Assembly (NCBI RefSeq): GCF_036010325.1
Contig: NZ_CP108549.1
Location: forward strand, 3,162,001 to 3,226,000
Length of the DNA: 64,000 nucleotides
Reading direction: 5' to 3'
From: Streptomyces sp. NBC_01210
GTDB taxonomy: Bacteria > Actinomycetota > Actinomycetes > Streptomycetales > Streptomycetaceae
The notes beneath the pieces are model-generated. The model was not told the origin of the DNA. It ran no database searches and saw only the letters and a program-made list of their open reading frames with translations. A program made the translations under genes and the position numbers. This document shows positions 46,197 through 56,019 of the stretch, one piece after another; the first letter of the stretch is position 1, and the number at the start of each line of letters is the position of its first letter.

Positions 46197-47311
46197 AGAT
46201 TCTCTCCAAGATCGTTCACGGCGGCGACGATGCGCTCGAGGTCCTCCGCGGTCAGCGAAGGATGCACCGGCAGCGAGACGACCTCGGAGGCCGCGCGCCC
46301 GGTCTCGGGCAGGTCCCAGTTACGGCCGGCCTTCTGGTCCGGCTCCCAGTACGGCTTCAGCCGGTGGATCGGGGTCGGGTAGTACACGGCGTTGCCGACG
46401 CCCGCCTCGGTGAGCTTCGCCATCGCGGCGTCGCGGTCCCCTGTGATCCGGATCGTGTACTGGTGGTAGATGTGGCGCGCGCCCTCGGCGACCGTCGGGG
46501 TCTGCACGTTCGGCGCCGTGATGTGCTCGGTGAGGTACGCGGCGTTGGCGATGCGCTGCTCGGTCCAGCCGCCCAACTTCGACAGCTGTACGCGGCCGAC
46601 GGCGGCGGCGACGTCGGTCATCCGCATGTTGGCGCCGACGATCTCGTTGGCGTACCGCTGCTCCATGCCCTGGTTGCGCAGCAGGCGCAGGGTGCGGGCG
46701 ACCTCGGCGTCACCGGTGGAGATCATGCCGCCCTCGAGGGAGTGCATGTTCTTGGTCGGGTAGAAGCTGAACGTGCCGCCGGAGCCGAAGGCGCCGACCG
46801 GGGTGCCGTTCAGCGCCGCGGCGTGCGCCTGGCAGGCGTCCTCGACCACGGCCAGCTTGTGCTTGGCGGCGATGGGCATGATCTTGTCCATCGCGGCCGG
46901 GTGGCCGTAGAGGTGCACCGGCATGATCGCGGCGGTGCGCGGCGTGATGGCGGCCTCGACCGCCGCCGGGTCCAGGCCGTAGCTGCCGGGCTCGATGTCG
47001 GCGAAGACGACGTCGGCGCCGACCAGGCGGACCGCGTTCGCCGAGGCGGCGAACGAGAACGAAGGAACGATTACTTCGTCACCCGGACCGATACCAAGTG
47101 CCAGCAGAAGGAGGTGCAGTGCGGAGGTACCCGAGTTGACGGCCACGCAATGGCGCCCCTCGACCAGCTCCGAGAAGCCCTCCTCGAATGCCGCCACCTC
47201 CGGGCCCTGTACGACCCTGCCGGAACGCAGTACGCGTACCGCCGCCTCGATCTCTTCCTCACCGATGACCGGGCGGGCAGCGGGAATGGGCTGCTGGTTG
47301 CTGCTCGTCAT
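46193..47311 (-). CDS. DegT/DnrJ/EryC1/StrS sugar aminotransferase (WbpE/WlbC-like)
   Basis: A 372-residue PLP enzyme that aminates a keto-sugar nucleotide, usually with glutamate. PLP-binding Lys187 is in FSFYPTKNMHSLEGG; other signatures are VNSGTSALHLLLLALGI, GDEVIVPSFSFAASANAV and VVEDACQAHAA. ATG 47309-47311 begins the gene and the operon running down to 42263. Its pairing with a WlbA-like oxidoreductase matches the WbpB/WbpE coupled pair that builds the 3-amino group of diacetamido-uronates. Confidence 0.93.
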   Translation of the reverse strand: MTSSNQQPIPAARPVIGEEEIEAAVRVLRSGRVVQGPEVAAFEEGFSELVEGRHCVAVNSGTSALHLLLLALGIGPGDEVIVPSFSFAASANAVRLVGADVVFADIEPGSYGLDPAAVEAAITPRTAAIMPVHLYGHPAAMDKIMPIAAKHKLAVVEDACQAHAAALNGTPVGAFGSGGTFSFYPTKNMHSLEGGMISTGDAEVARTLRLLRNQGMEQRYANEIVGANMRMTDVAAAVGRVQLSKLGGWTEQRIANAAYLTEHITAPNVQTPTVAEGARHIYHQYTIRITGDRDAAMAKLTEAGVGNAVYYPTPIHRLKPYWEPDQKAGRNWDLPETGRAASEVVSLPVHPSLTAEDLERIVAAVNDLGENL

Positions 47312-47523
47312 GGACGTCCTCCTTGAACACCGCTGAACTCTTTATGGCAGAGGATCAGGGGCCGTGCGGACGTCTCACGAGGCCGCGCAAACCCCTCCGG
47401 CGCGAAGCCGACGCCCTACCAAGGATTCTGGGACCGGTCTTGTCCCGAACCGGGCCGGTCACCCACCGTAGTGTCCGGAACGGGACCGCACCCGGCAGCG
47501 ACCGCCGTCACATTATCAGGGAT

Positions 47524-47529
47524 ATCCTA
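47524..47529 (-). promoter_or_regulatory. Possible -10 box of the aminotransferase operon
   Basis: TAGGAT, the preferred Streptomyces principal-sigma -10 hexamer, occurs in an unusually A/T-rich stretch about 210 bp before the operon. A TTAACA lies upstream but with 14 rather than 17-18 bp spacing. The rest of 47312-47570 shows no gene. Confidence 0.35.
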
Positions 47530-47572
47530 GCGAATTTCGGGGCTGTTAACGCAGCATCGCATCGATTCGGCG

Positions 47573-47612
47573 ACAAAAACCACGTCCCACCCCGCGGGCT
47601 GCGGGGTGGGAC
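47573..47612 (-). terminator. Terminator of rne
   Basis: gtcccaccccgc (47584-47595) and gcggggtgggac (47601-47612) form a 12-bp perfect stem with a five-base loop, followed on the minus strand by GTGGTTTTTGTC. This is a classical rho-independent terminator, rare in this genome. Confidence 0.9.
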
Positions 47613-47651
47613 ACGGTCCGTTCACTGAAGCCTCATCAACTGTTCAGCCGT

Positions 47652-50600
47652 TCAGCTGTCGGTCGATGCCGACACCGACGACAGCGTCTGCTGCTCGGCG
47701 GCCGCGGTCTTCTTCGCCGTGGCCTTCTTGGCGGTCGTCTTCTTCGCCGCGGTCTTCTTGGCCGCCGTCTTCTTGGTGGCGGCCTTCTTCGCGGTGGCCT
47801 TCTTGGCGGCCTTGCGGGCCGTCTTCTTGGCCGGAGCCTCGTTCTCGGTCTCCGTGGTCTCCGCCGTGCCGGCCTCCGGCTCCGCCTGCGACTCGTGCGT
47901 GGCGGCGACCACGACGATCGCGGCCTCCTCCGCGCCCGAGGGCGAACCGGCGGGAGCGGTGACCTTGCGGGTCACCCGGCGGCGCGCACGCGGCGGGGCG
48001 GCGACGGGAGCCTCCTCGACTGCGGGAGCCACGACGGGCGCCTCGGCCTCGGCCTTCGCCTCGGGCTCGGGCTCGGGCTCGGCGGCGCTCTCCTTGACCG
48101 TGGTCTCCACGACCGTCGGCTCCGACGTCGCCGGGGAGCCGGCCGGAGCCGTCGCCTTACGGGTCGCCCGGCGGCGGGTACGGCCCGTCGGGGCCGCCTC
48201 CTCCGCGGGCGCCGCCGACTCGGCGACCGGGGCCACGGACGTGACCTCCAGGGCCTTCGGCTCCTCGGCCCTCGGCTCGGCGACCGTGACCTCCGCGGCC
48301 TTTGCCTCCGCTGCCTCCGCGGCCTTCGGCGCACCGGCCGGAGCCGTCGCCTTACGCGTCGCCCGGCGGCGGCCACGACCGCGCGTCGCGGCCGCCTCCG
48401 CCTCCGCGGCGCTGCTGTACAGCTCCTCGTCCGGCACGAACTCGGGCTCCGCCAGCGCCACCGGGGCAGCCACCTCGGCGGCGATCTCCGCCTCGGTCTC
48501 GGCCTCGGTCTCGACGACGGCCTCGTGCTCGAGCTCGTGCACGTGCTCCGCACCGCCGCGGCCGCGCTTCTTGGAGCGCTTGCCGCCGCCACCGCCACCG
48601 GCGGTGGTCGGCTGCTCCATGTGCACGATCACACCGCGGCCGTTGCAGTGGACGCAGGTCTCGGAGAAGGACTCCAGGAGACCCTGGCCCACCCGCTTAC
48701 GGGTCATCTGGACCAGGCCCAGCGAGGTGACCTCGGCCACCTGGTGCTTCGTACGGTCGCGGCCCAGGCACTCGAGCAGCCGCCGCATGACCAGGTCCCG
48801 GTTGGACTCCAGCACCATGTCGATGAAGTCGACGACGACGATGCCGCCCAGGTCGCGCAGCCGCAGCTGGCGCACGATCTCCTCGGCCGCCTCCAGGTTG
48901 TTCCTGGTGACGGTCTCCTCGAGGTTGCCGCCCTGGCCGGTGAACTTCCCGGTGTTGACGTCGACCACGATCATGGCCTCGGTCTTGTCGATCACCAGCG
49001 AGCCACCGCTCGGCAGCCAGACCTTGCGGTCCAGCGCCTTCATCAGCTGCTCGTCGATGCGGTTCGACGCGAAGACGTCGACCTCACTGGTCCACCGCTG
49101 CAGGCGGTCGACCAGGTCCGGCGCGACGTGCGAGACATAGCCGTGGATGGTGTCCCACGCCTCGTCACCGCTGACGATGACCTTGGAGAAGTCCTCGTTG
49201 AAGATGTCGCGGACGACGCGGACGGTCATGTCCGGCTCGCCGTAGAGCAGCGTCGGGGCATTGCCGCTCTTGGACTTCTTCTGGATGTCCTCCCACTGCG
49301 CCTGCAGCCGCTCGACGTCGCGGCGCAGCTCGTCCTCGCTCGCGCCCTCGGCGGCGGTACGCACGATGACGCCCGCGTCCTCGGGAACGATCTTCTTGAG
49401 GATGGTCTTCAGACGCGCACGCTCGGTGTCGGGCAGCTTGCGGCTGATGCCGGTCATCGAGCCCTCGGGCACATAGACCAGGTAGCGGCCGGGCAGCGAG
49501 ACCTGGCTGGTCAGGCGGGCGCCCTTGTGGCCGATCGGGTCCTTGGTCACCTGGACGAGGACCGACTGGCCGGACTTGAGCGCGGCCTCGATACGGCGCG
49601 GGCCGTTGGCCATGCCCAGCGCCTCGAAGTTGACCTCGCCGGCGTACAGGACGGCGTTGCGCCCCTTGCCGATGTCGACGAACGCGGCCTCCATGGACGG
49701 CAGTACGTTCTGCACCTTGCCCAGGTAGACATTGCCGACGTACGAGGTGGCCTGCTCCTTGTTGACGTAGTGCTCGACGAGCACGTTGTCCTCGAGCACG
49801 CCGATCTGGGTGCGCTCGCCGTTCTGCCGGACGACCATCACACGCTCGACGGCCTCACGGCGGGCCAGGAACTCGGCCTCCGTGATGATCGGCACCCGGC
49901 GGCGGCCCTGCTCGCGGCCCTCGCGGCGGCGCTGCTTCTTCGCCTCCAGACGGGTCGAGCCCTTGATGGACTGCACCTCGTCGGACGGCTCGTCGCTCTT
50001 GGTACGCGGGGCGCGCGGCTCGCGGACCTTGACGACCGTACGCTCGGGGTCGCCCGAACCCGTCTCGTCCTCGGGCCCGGAGTCACCGCTGCGACGACGA
50101 CGGCGGCGCCGGCGCCGGCTGCTGCTGGTGCCGGCGGCCGAGGGGGTCTCGGTGTCGCCCTGCTCCTCGTCGTCCGCGGCTTCCTCGTCGTCCTGGACGT
50201 CCTCGGCGGCGGCCTCGTCGGCCTCCTCCGAGGTCTCGTCGGCGTCGGCGGGCTCGCCACGGCGACGGCGACGGCCGCCACGGCGGCGACGACGCGACGG
50301 GCGGTCCTCGAACTCGTCCGACTCCTCGCCCTCACCGGCCTCGGCGGCCTGCCCGGACTCGGTCTCCGCCTCGGGCTCGGCCTCCTGCGCCACGGGCGCC
50401 GGGGCCTCGACGGGCTCGGCGGGCTCGCCACGGCGGCGGCGACGGCGACGTCCGGCGGGCTCGGCAGCGACGGGCTCGGCGACCGGCTCGACGTACTCCT
50501 CGTCCTCCTCCGGCTCCGTCTCCACGGCAGCGGCGGCGGCCGCGGCGGCCGTCTCCGGGGTCTGGAACATCGGCTCGGTGAAGACCGGGGCCTGGAAGAC

Positions 50601-51551
50601 GGCGACGGCGGGCCGGGTGGCGCGGCGGCCACGCGCGGGCGCCTCGCTCTTCTCGGCCTTCTCAGCCTTCTCAGCCTTCTCGCCCTGGTCGGCCTTGGCG
50701 GCCTTCGGCTGGGCGGTGAACTCGGGCGAGACGGCACGGCGGCGCGTACGGCCCCGTGTCGCCGCCTTCTCGGCGGCCGCGACCTCGGCCTCGTCCGCGG
50801 CGATCTGTGCCACCACGTCCTGCGGCAGGCTCTCGCCCGCGTCGGCGACGCCGTTCTCGTCGGCCTGCGGTGCGCCGGCGGGCGCGGTGGCCTTACGGGT
50901 GGCGCGGCGGCGGGTACGGCCCGTGGGGGCCGCCTCCTCCGCGGGCTCGGCGGTCTCGGCGGTCTCGGCGGTCTCCGCAGCCTCGGCGGTCTCCGTGGCC
51001 TCGGGGGCCTGCGGCGCACCGGCGGGCGCGGAGGCCCGGCGGCGGGCACGGCCACGCGGCGCGGGGGCCTCGGCCGGGGTCTCGGCCTGGTCCTCGGCTG
51101 CGGGCACGGCTTCGGGCACGGCTTCGGCGACCGGCTCGGGCGCGGTGGCCTTACGGGTCGCACGACGACGGGTACGCGGCGCGGCGGCCTCCGGCTCGGG
51201 CTCGGACACCTCGGCGGCGGGCGCCTCGGGCTCAGCGGCCTCGACCGACTGCGGCGCACCGGCAGGCGCGGTCGCCTTACGAGCCGCACGACGGCGCGTA
51301 CGCGGCGCGGCGGCCTCCGGCTCGGCGCTCTCGGTGCTCTCCACGGCCGCTGCGGCCGGAGCGACGCTCTCAGTGACGTCGGCAACGTCAGCGACGTCCG
51401 TGGCTTCCACGGCGCCCTTGGTGCCCGCGGCCGCGGTCGGCGGTCCTGCGGGACGCGACGCGGCGCGGCGCCTGCGGCGCGGCGGCAACGTGTCGCTGGG
51501 GGAATTGTTCTCTGTGTCTCCGGCGGTGCCGGATTCGTTCGGCTCGAGCAT
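47652..51551 (-). CDS. rne: Ribonuclease E/G with long N- and C-terminal extensions
   Basis: A 1299-residue endoribonuclease. The catalytic core (about 565-980) contains the S1 region (VLEDNVLVEHYVNKEQATSY, GNVYLGKVQNVLPSMEAAFV), the 5' sensor, metal-site Asp residues in IVVDVNTGKF and VVVDFIDMVL, and the zinc-link CVHCNGRG. About 560 residues before the core are acidic blocks alternating with basic ATAPAGAPQ-type repeats and Arg clusters (RRRRRGGRRRRR). The C-terminus has similar repeats and a histone H1-like AAKKTAAKKT tail. RNase E initiates decay and maturation of RNAs; the extensions probably bind RNA and partners. ATG 51549-51551 follows GGGAG at about ten bases. In S. coelicolor it lies next to rplU. 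Confidence 0.95.
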   Translation of the reverse strand: MLEPNESGTAGDTENNSPSDTLPPRRRRRAASRPAGPPTAAAGTKGAVEATDVADVADVTESVAPAAAAVESTESAEPEAAAPRTRRRAARKATAPAGAPQSVEAAEPEAPAAEVSEPEPEAAAPRTRRRATRKATAPEPVAEAVPEAVPAAEDQAETPAEAPAPRGRARRRASAPAGAPQAPEATETAEAAETAETAETAEPAEEAAPTGRTRRRATRKATAPAGAPQADENGVADAGESLPQDVVAQIAADEAEVAAAEKAATRGRTRRRAVSPEFTAQPKAAKADQGEKAEKAEKAEKSEAPARGRRATRPAVAVFQAPVFTEPMFQTPETAAAAAAAAVETEPEEDEEYVEPVAEPVAAEPAGRRRRRRRGEPAEPVEAPAPVAQEAEPEAETESGQAAEAGEGEESDEFEDRPSRRRRRGGRRRRRGEPADADETSEEADEAAAEDVQDDEEAADDEEQGDTETPSAAGTSSSRRRRRRRRRSGDSGPEDETGSGDPERTVVKVREPRAPRTKSDEPSDEVQSIKGSTRLEAKKQRRREGREQGRRRVPIITEAEFLARREAVERVMVVRQNGERTQIGVLEDNVLVEHYVNKEQATSYVGNVYLGKVQNVLPSMEAAFVDIGKGRNAVLYAGEVNFEALGMANGPRRIEAALKSGQSVLVQVTKDPIGHKGARLTSQVSLPGRYLVYVPEGSMTGISRKLPDTERARLKTILKKIVPEDAGVIVRTAAEGASEDELRRDVERLQAQWEDIQKKSKSGNAPTLLYGEPDMTVRVVRDIFNEDFSKVIVSGDEAWDTIHGYVSHVAPDLVDRLQRWTSEVDVFASNRIDEQLMKALDRKVWLPSGGSLVIDKTEAMIVVDVNTGKFTGQGGNLEETVTRNNLEAAEEIVRQLRLRDLGGIVVVDFIDMVLESNRDLVMRRLLECLGRDRTKHQVAEVTSLGLVQMTRKRVGQGLLESFSETCVHCNGRGVIVHMEQPTTAGGGGGGKRSKKRGRGGAEHVHELEHEAVVETEAETEAEIAAEVAAPVALAEPEFVPDEELYSSAAEAEAAATRGRGRRRATRKATAPAGAPKAAEAAEAKAAEVTVAEPRAEEPKALEVTSVAPVAESAAPAEEAAPTGRTRRRATRKATAPAGSPATSEPTVVETTVKESAAEPEPEPEAKAEAEAPVVAPAVEEAPVAAPPRARRRVTRKVTAPAGSPSGAEEAAIVVVAATHESQAEPEAGTAETTETENEAPAKKTARKAAKKATAKKAATKKTAAKKTAAKKTTAKKATAKKTAAAEQQTLSSVSASTDS

Positions 51552-51782
51552 GCGGGCGGTTCTCCCGTCACGCTCCCGGGCGCCGCGCCTGATTCCGGTC
51601 CGGCCACGGCCCGCGTGATGTGCGCGGAGCCGCCGTCCGGGGCGCGGGCGCCGCACGGGAGCTGATGTATGGCTCGCCGGTTCCGTACGCGATGTACGTA
51701 CGGCCTGGCGAAAGTCTCCTGTCAGTGCGCGGCCCGACCCAGGTGGCTCCCGAGTACCAGGGCTGCGCTACAACGACTGCCC

Positions 51783-52607
51783 TTACGCGGCGGGACCTTC
51801 CGGCGCCGTCGCGGCGGCTGTTCCGGCGGCCGTGGGTGGAGCGGCCAGAACTGCCTCGCGGTCGGGCGCGAGCGGGTCGGTCACCGTGCCGGACTCCTCG
51901 TCGAAGAGCCCCTGCGCCAGCCTGGTCACCGCTGCGGGGACCGGCGGCGCCAGGTCGGCCACAGCTCGGAGACCGGACAGGACGTCGTCGGGTCGCACAG
52001 CAGGTGTCACGTGCCGAACAACCAGCCGCAGTATCGCACAGGGCCCGTCCCCCGACCTATTGATGAGCGCGGCGGTAGCCGCTCCAGTGGAGCCGACGCT
52101 TGCGTCGGCCTGGGGATGGAGCGCCTGCAGCTCCGCCACGGCACCTCGTGCGTCGAAGGTCCGCATGCCGTTCTTCGTCTTCCGCTCGACCTCGACGGTC
52201 TCGGCGGAGAGGAAGCCGGAAACGGCCTTCTCGGCGTCCTCGACGGGCACGCCGTCGAGCCGCAGCTCCCACACGGATGCGGTGAGCCGGTCGGCGAGAC
52301 CCGAGGTCCGGGCCTCGACGGCGTCGGTGATGTCGAGCCCGCCGGGCAGCGACTCGTCGAGCAGCTCACGCAGCTTGTCCGGGTCGCGGTGCTCGGTGAG
52401 AGCGATCTCCAGGTATTCGGCCTCGCTGCCCGTGCCGGTGGGTGCGGCATTGGCGTACGAGACCTTGGGGTGCGGGGTGAAGCCCGCCGAGTACGCCATG
52501 GGCACCTCGGCACGGCGCAGAGCGCGCTCGAAAGCACGCTGGAAGTCGCGGTGGCTGGTGAACCGGAGGCGGCCGCGCTTGGTGTAGCGCAGTCGGATGC
52601 GCTGCAC
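51783..52607 (-). CDS. TIGR03936 family radical SAM-associated protein (DUF2344)
   Basis: A 274-residue protein beginning at GTG 52605-52607 with QRIRLRYTKRGRLRFTSHRD, the family hallmark, then AGFTPHPKVSYANAAPTG and GTGSEAEYLEIALTE. In many bacteria this domain is encoded next to or fused with a TIGR03960 B12-binding radical SAM protein, which is present here at 54042-55967. The C-terminal 50 residues are Ala/Pro-rich and likely disordered. The joint function is unknown. rne starts 231 bp downstream; that gap shows no gene. Confidence 0.9.
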   Translation of the reverse strand: MQRIRLRYTKRGRLRFTSHRDFQRAFERALRRAEVPMAYSAGFTPHPKVSYANAAPTGTGSEAEYLEIALTEHRDPDKLRELLDESLPGGLDITDAVEARTSGLADRLTASVWELRLDGVPVEDAEKAVSGFLSAETVEVERKTKNGMRTFDARGAVAELQALHPQADASVGSTGAATAALINRSGDGPCAILRLVVRHVTPAVRPDDVLSGLRAVADLAPPVPAAVTRLAQGLFDEESGTVTDPLAPDREAVLAAPPTAAGTAAATAPEGPAA

Positions 52608-52733
52608 TGCCGGTGCGGGCGGCGGGCCTTCGGGCTGTCGCTTGCCCAGTGGTTCTTCTCCTCGGTGCGGGGCGGGCGCGGGTGGCGCGCCCGCCCTCGG
52701 ACGTGCGGGGGTGTTCCTTGGGGGCCGCCCGGC

Positions 52734-53909
52734 TCACCCCTGCTGGTGCAGGGAGATCTCGGGGTCGGCCGCCACGCCGGGAACAGTCGTTGTACTACCC
52801 AGCGTACGCGCCTGCCGCACTACCGGTTCCACGGGCTTCGAGGCCGGTGACGCGCCGACGAGTGCCCTCCAGGCGTCGCGCCGCGCCTGCCGCATCATTT
52901 CACCGGCCGACCGGAGCGCGGCCCGCGCCGCCCGGCCCGCCTCGACCGCGGTCTTCTTGACCGGACGCCAGACGCCGTCACGCACCGCGTGCCCCAGGGG
53001 GGTGCAGACGTACTGGTAGAACCAGCGCACCGGCCGCGCGACGAGGTTCCGGGCGAGCCACTTGACGGCCCGGCCGACGGCGCGCGAAAGGTGTCCGGCG
53101 ATTCTCCAGGCGACGCCGATCGCGTCGGCGATCTCCCGGCCGACCGGAGCGAGGACATGGCGGTACAACCAGGCGACGGGCGTGACGAGCAGCGTCACAA
53201 CGAGCCAGGCGACCGCCGTCCACACACCGCGGCACACGGTGCTCACAAGCCAGGCGATGCCGTGGCCGAGCGGGGTGAGCAACTGCCGGTAAATCCACAC
53301 CAGCGGCACCACAAGCCCGTACATCACCACCGGCACCAGGACGTACCGCCACAGCGCGACCCACGGCCAGACGAACAGCGCCCTGCCCAGCCACCCGAGC
53401 ACCGTGGCGATGCCGTGCCCGGCAGGCGTGAGCAGCCGGCGGTGGATCCAGCGCGCGGGCGCGAGAAGCAGATGCTCCACGAGCCAGGCGATGCCATGGC
53501 CGAGCGGGGTGAGCAACTGCCGGTAAATCCACACCAGCGGCACCACCAGCCCGTACAACACCACCGGCACCAGGACGTACCGCCACAGCGCGACCCACGG
53601 CCAGACGAACAGCGCCTTGCCGATGAAGGCCGCGAGCCATGCCAGACCGTGTCCGATCGGCGTGAGGACGTTCTCGTACACCCAGGTCAGCGCCCGGCGG
53701 AGCGGTCGCAGCAGTATGCGGTCGGCGGCGAGCGCGCAGACGACGAGAACGTCCCAGACCATCCGCACGGGAAGCACGACGAGCAGCACCACGATCCGCA
53801 CCGGAATCCGGATGACCGTGGTCAGACAGCCCGGGCCGGGCTGATAGTGCGCGGGTGCCTGATGACTCCCGTAGGTCTGAGGCGACTTCTCGAACTCCAT
53901 GTCGGACAT
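52734..53909 (-). CDS. Membrane protein built of W-x-Y-R-x3-L-T-P-x-G-H repeats, unknown function
   Basis: A 391-residue, strongly hydrophobic and basic protein. Six repeats of a motif like WIYRQLLTPLGHGIAWL start at Trp residues 76, 127, 154, 205, 248 and 296. Between them lie segments such as ALFVWPWVALWRYVLVPVV. One 78-residue unit is duplicated almost exactly at protein and DNA level (copies about 98-142 and 176-220). The C-terminus is basic and non-hydrophobic. The start is ATG 53907-53909. It separates the two radical SAM-system genes. Regular amphipathic repeats suggest a membrane-lining or oligomeric scaffold, but no family or enzyme motif was recognised. Confidence 0.75.
   Translation of the reverse strand: MSDMEFEKSPQTYGSHQAPAHYQPGPGCLTTVIRIPVRIVVLLVVLPVRMVWDVLVVCALAADRILLRPLRRALTWVYENVLTPIGHGLAWLAAFIGKALFVWPWVALWRYVLVPVVLYGLVVPLVWIYRQLLTPLGHGIAWLVEHLLLAPARWIHRRLLTPAGHGIATVLGWLGRALFVWPWVALWRYVLVPVVMYGLVVPLVWIYRQLLTPLGHGIAWLVSTVCRGVWTAVAWLVVTLLVTPVAWLYRHVLAPVGREIADAIGVAWRIAGHLSRAVGRAVKWLARNLVARPVRWFYQYVCTPLGHAVRDGVWRPVKKTAVEAGRAARAALRSAGEMMRQARRDAWRALVGASPASKPVEPVVRQARTLGSTTTVPGVAADPEISLHQQG
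53248..53616. repeat. 135-bp direct repeat, copies 234 bp apart
   Basis: 53248-53382 and 53482-53616 differ at only a few bases. They encode the duplicated unit of the repeat membrane protein. DNA identity above that needed for protein identity indicates a recent duplication or ongoing gene conversion. Confidence 0.92.
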
Positions 53910-53981
53910 GACGCGCTACAGCCCCGTCCGGATCCAGTACCTGCGCTTTTTGAGGCAACGCCGGATTGTGCCGGGGACACA

Positions 53982-54021
53982 CGAAGGCCCGGCCACGGGG
54001 TATCCCAGGGCCGGGCCTTCG
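53982..54021 (-). terminator. Terminator of the radical SAM gene
   Basis: cgaaggcccggcc (53982-53994) and ggccgggccttcg (54009-54021) form a 13-bp perfect stem with a 14-base loop, 20 bp after the radical SAM stop. Confidence 0.85.
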
Positions 54022-54041
54022 CGCAGGTGCTCCTTCAGGTG

Positions 54042-55967
<1,926 letters not shown>

Positions 55968-56019
55968 CGTGGTGTCTCTCGTGAGCGGGCAGGGGTGACC
56001 ATCAAGCGTACCCCGAGGC

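Noticed and set aside
47895..51665. A 1256-codon open frame on the plus strand across rne
   Set aside because: It is the antisense of the GC-rich, repeat-rich RNase E gene; composition is Leu/Gly/Arg/Asp-biased, with no domain and no ribosome binding site.
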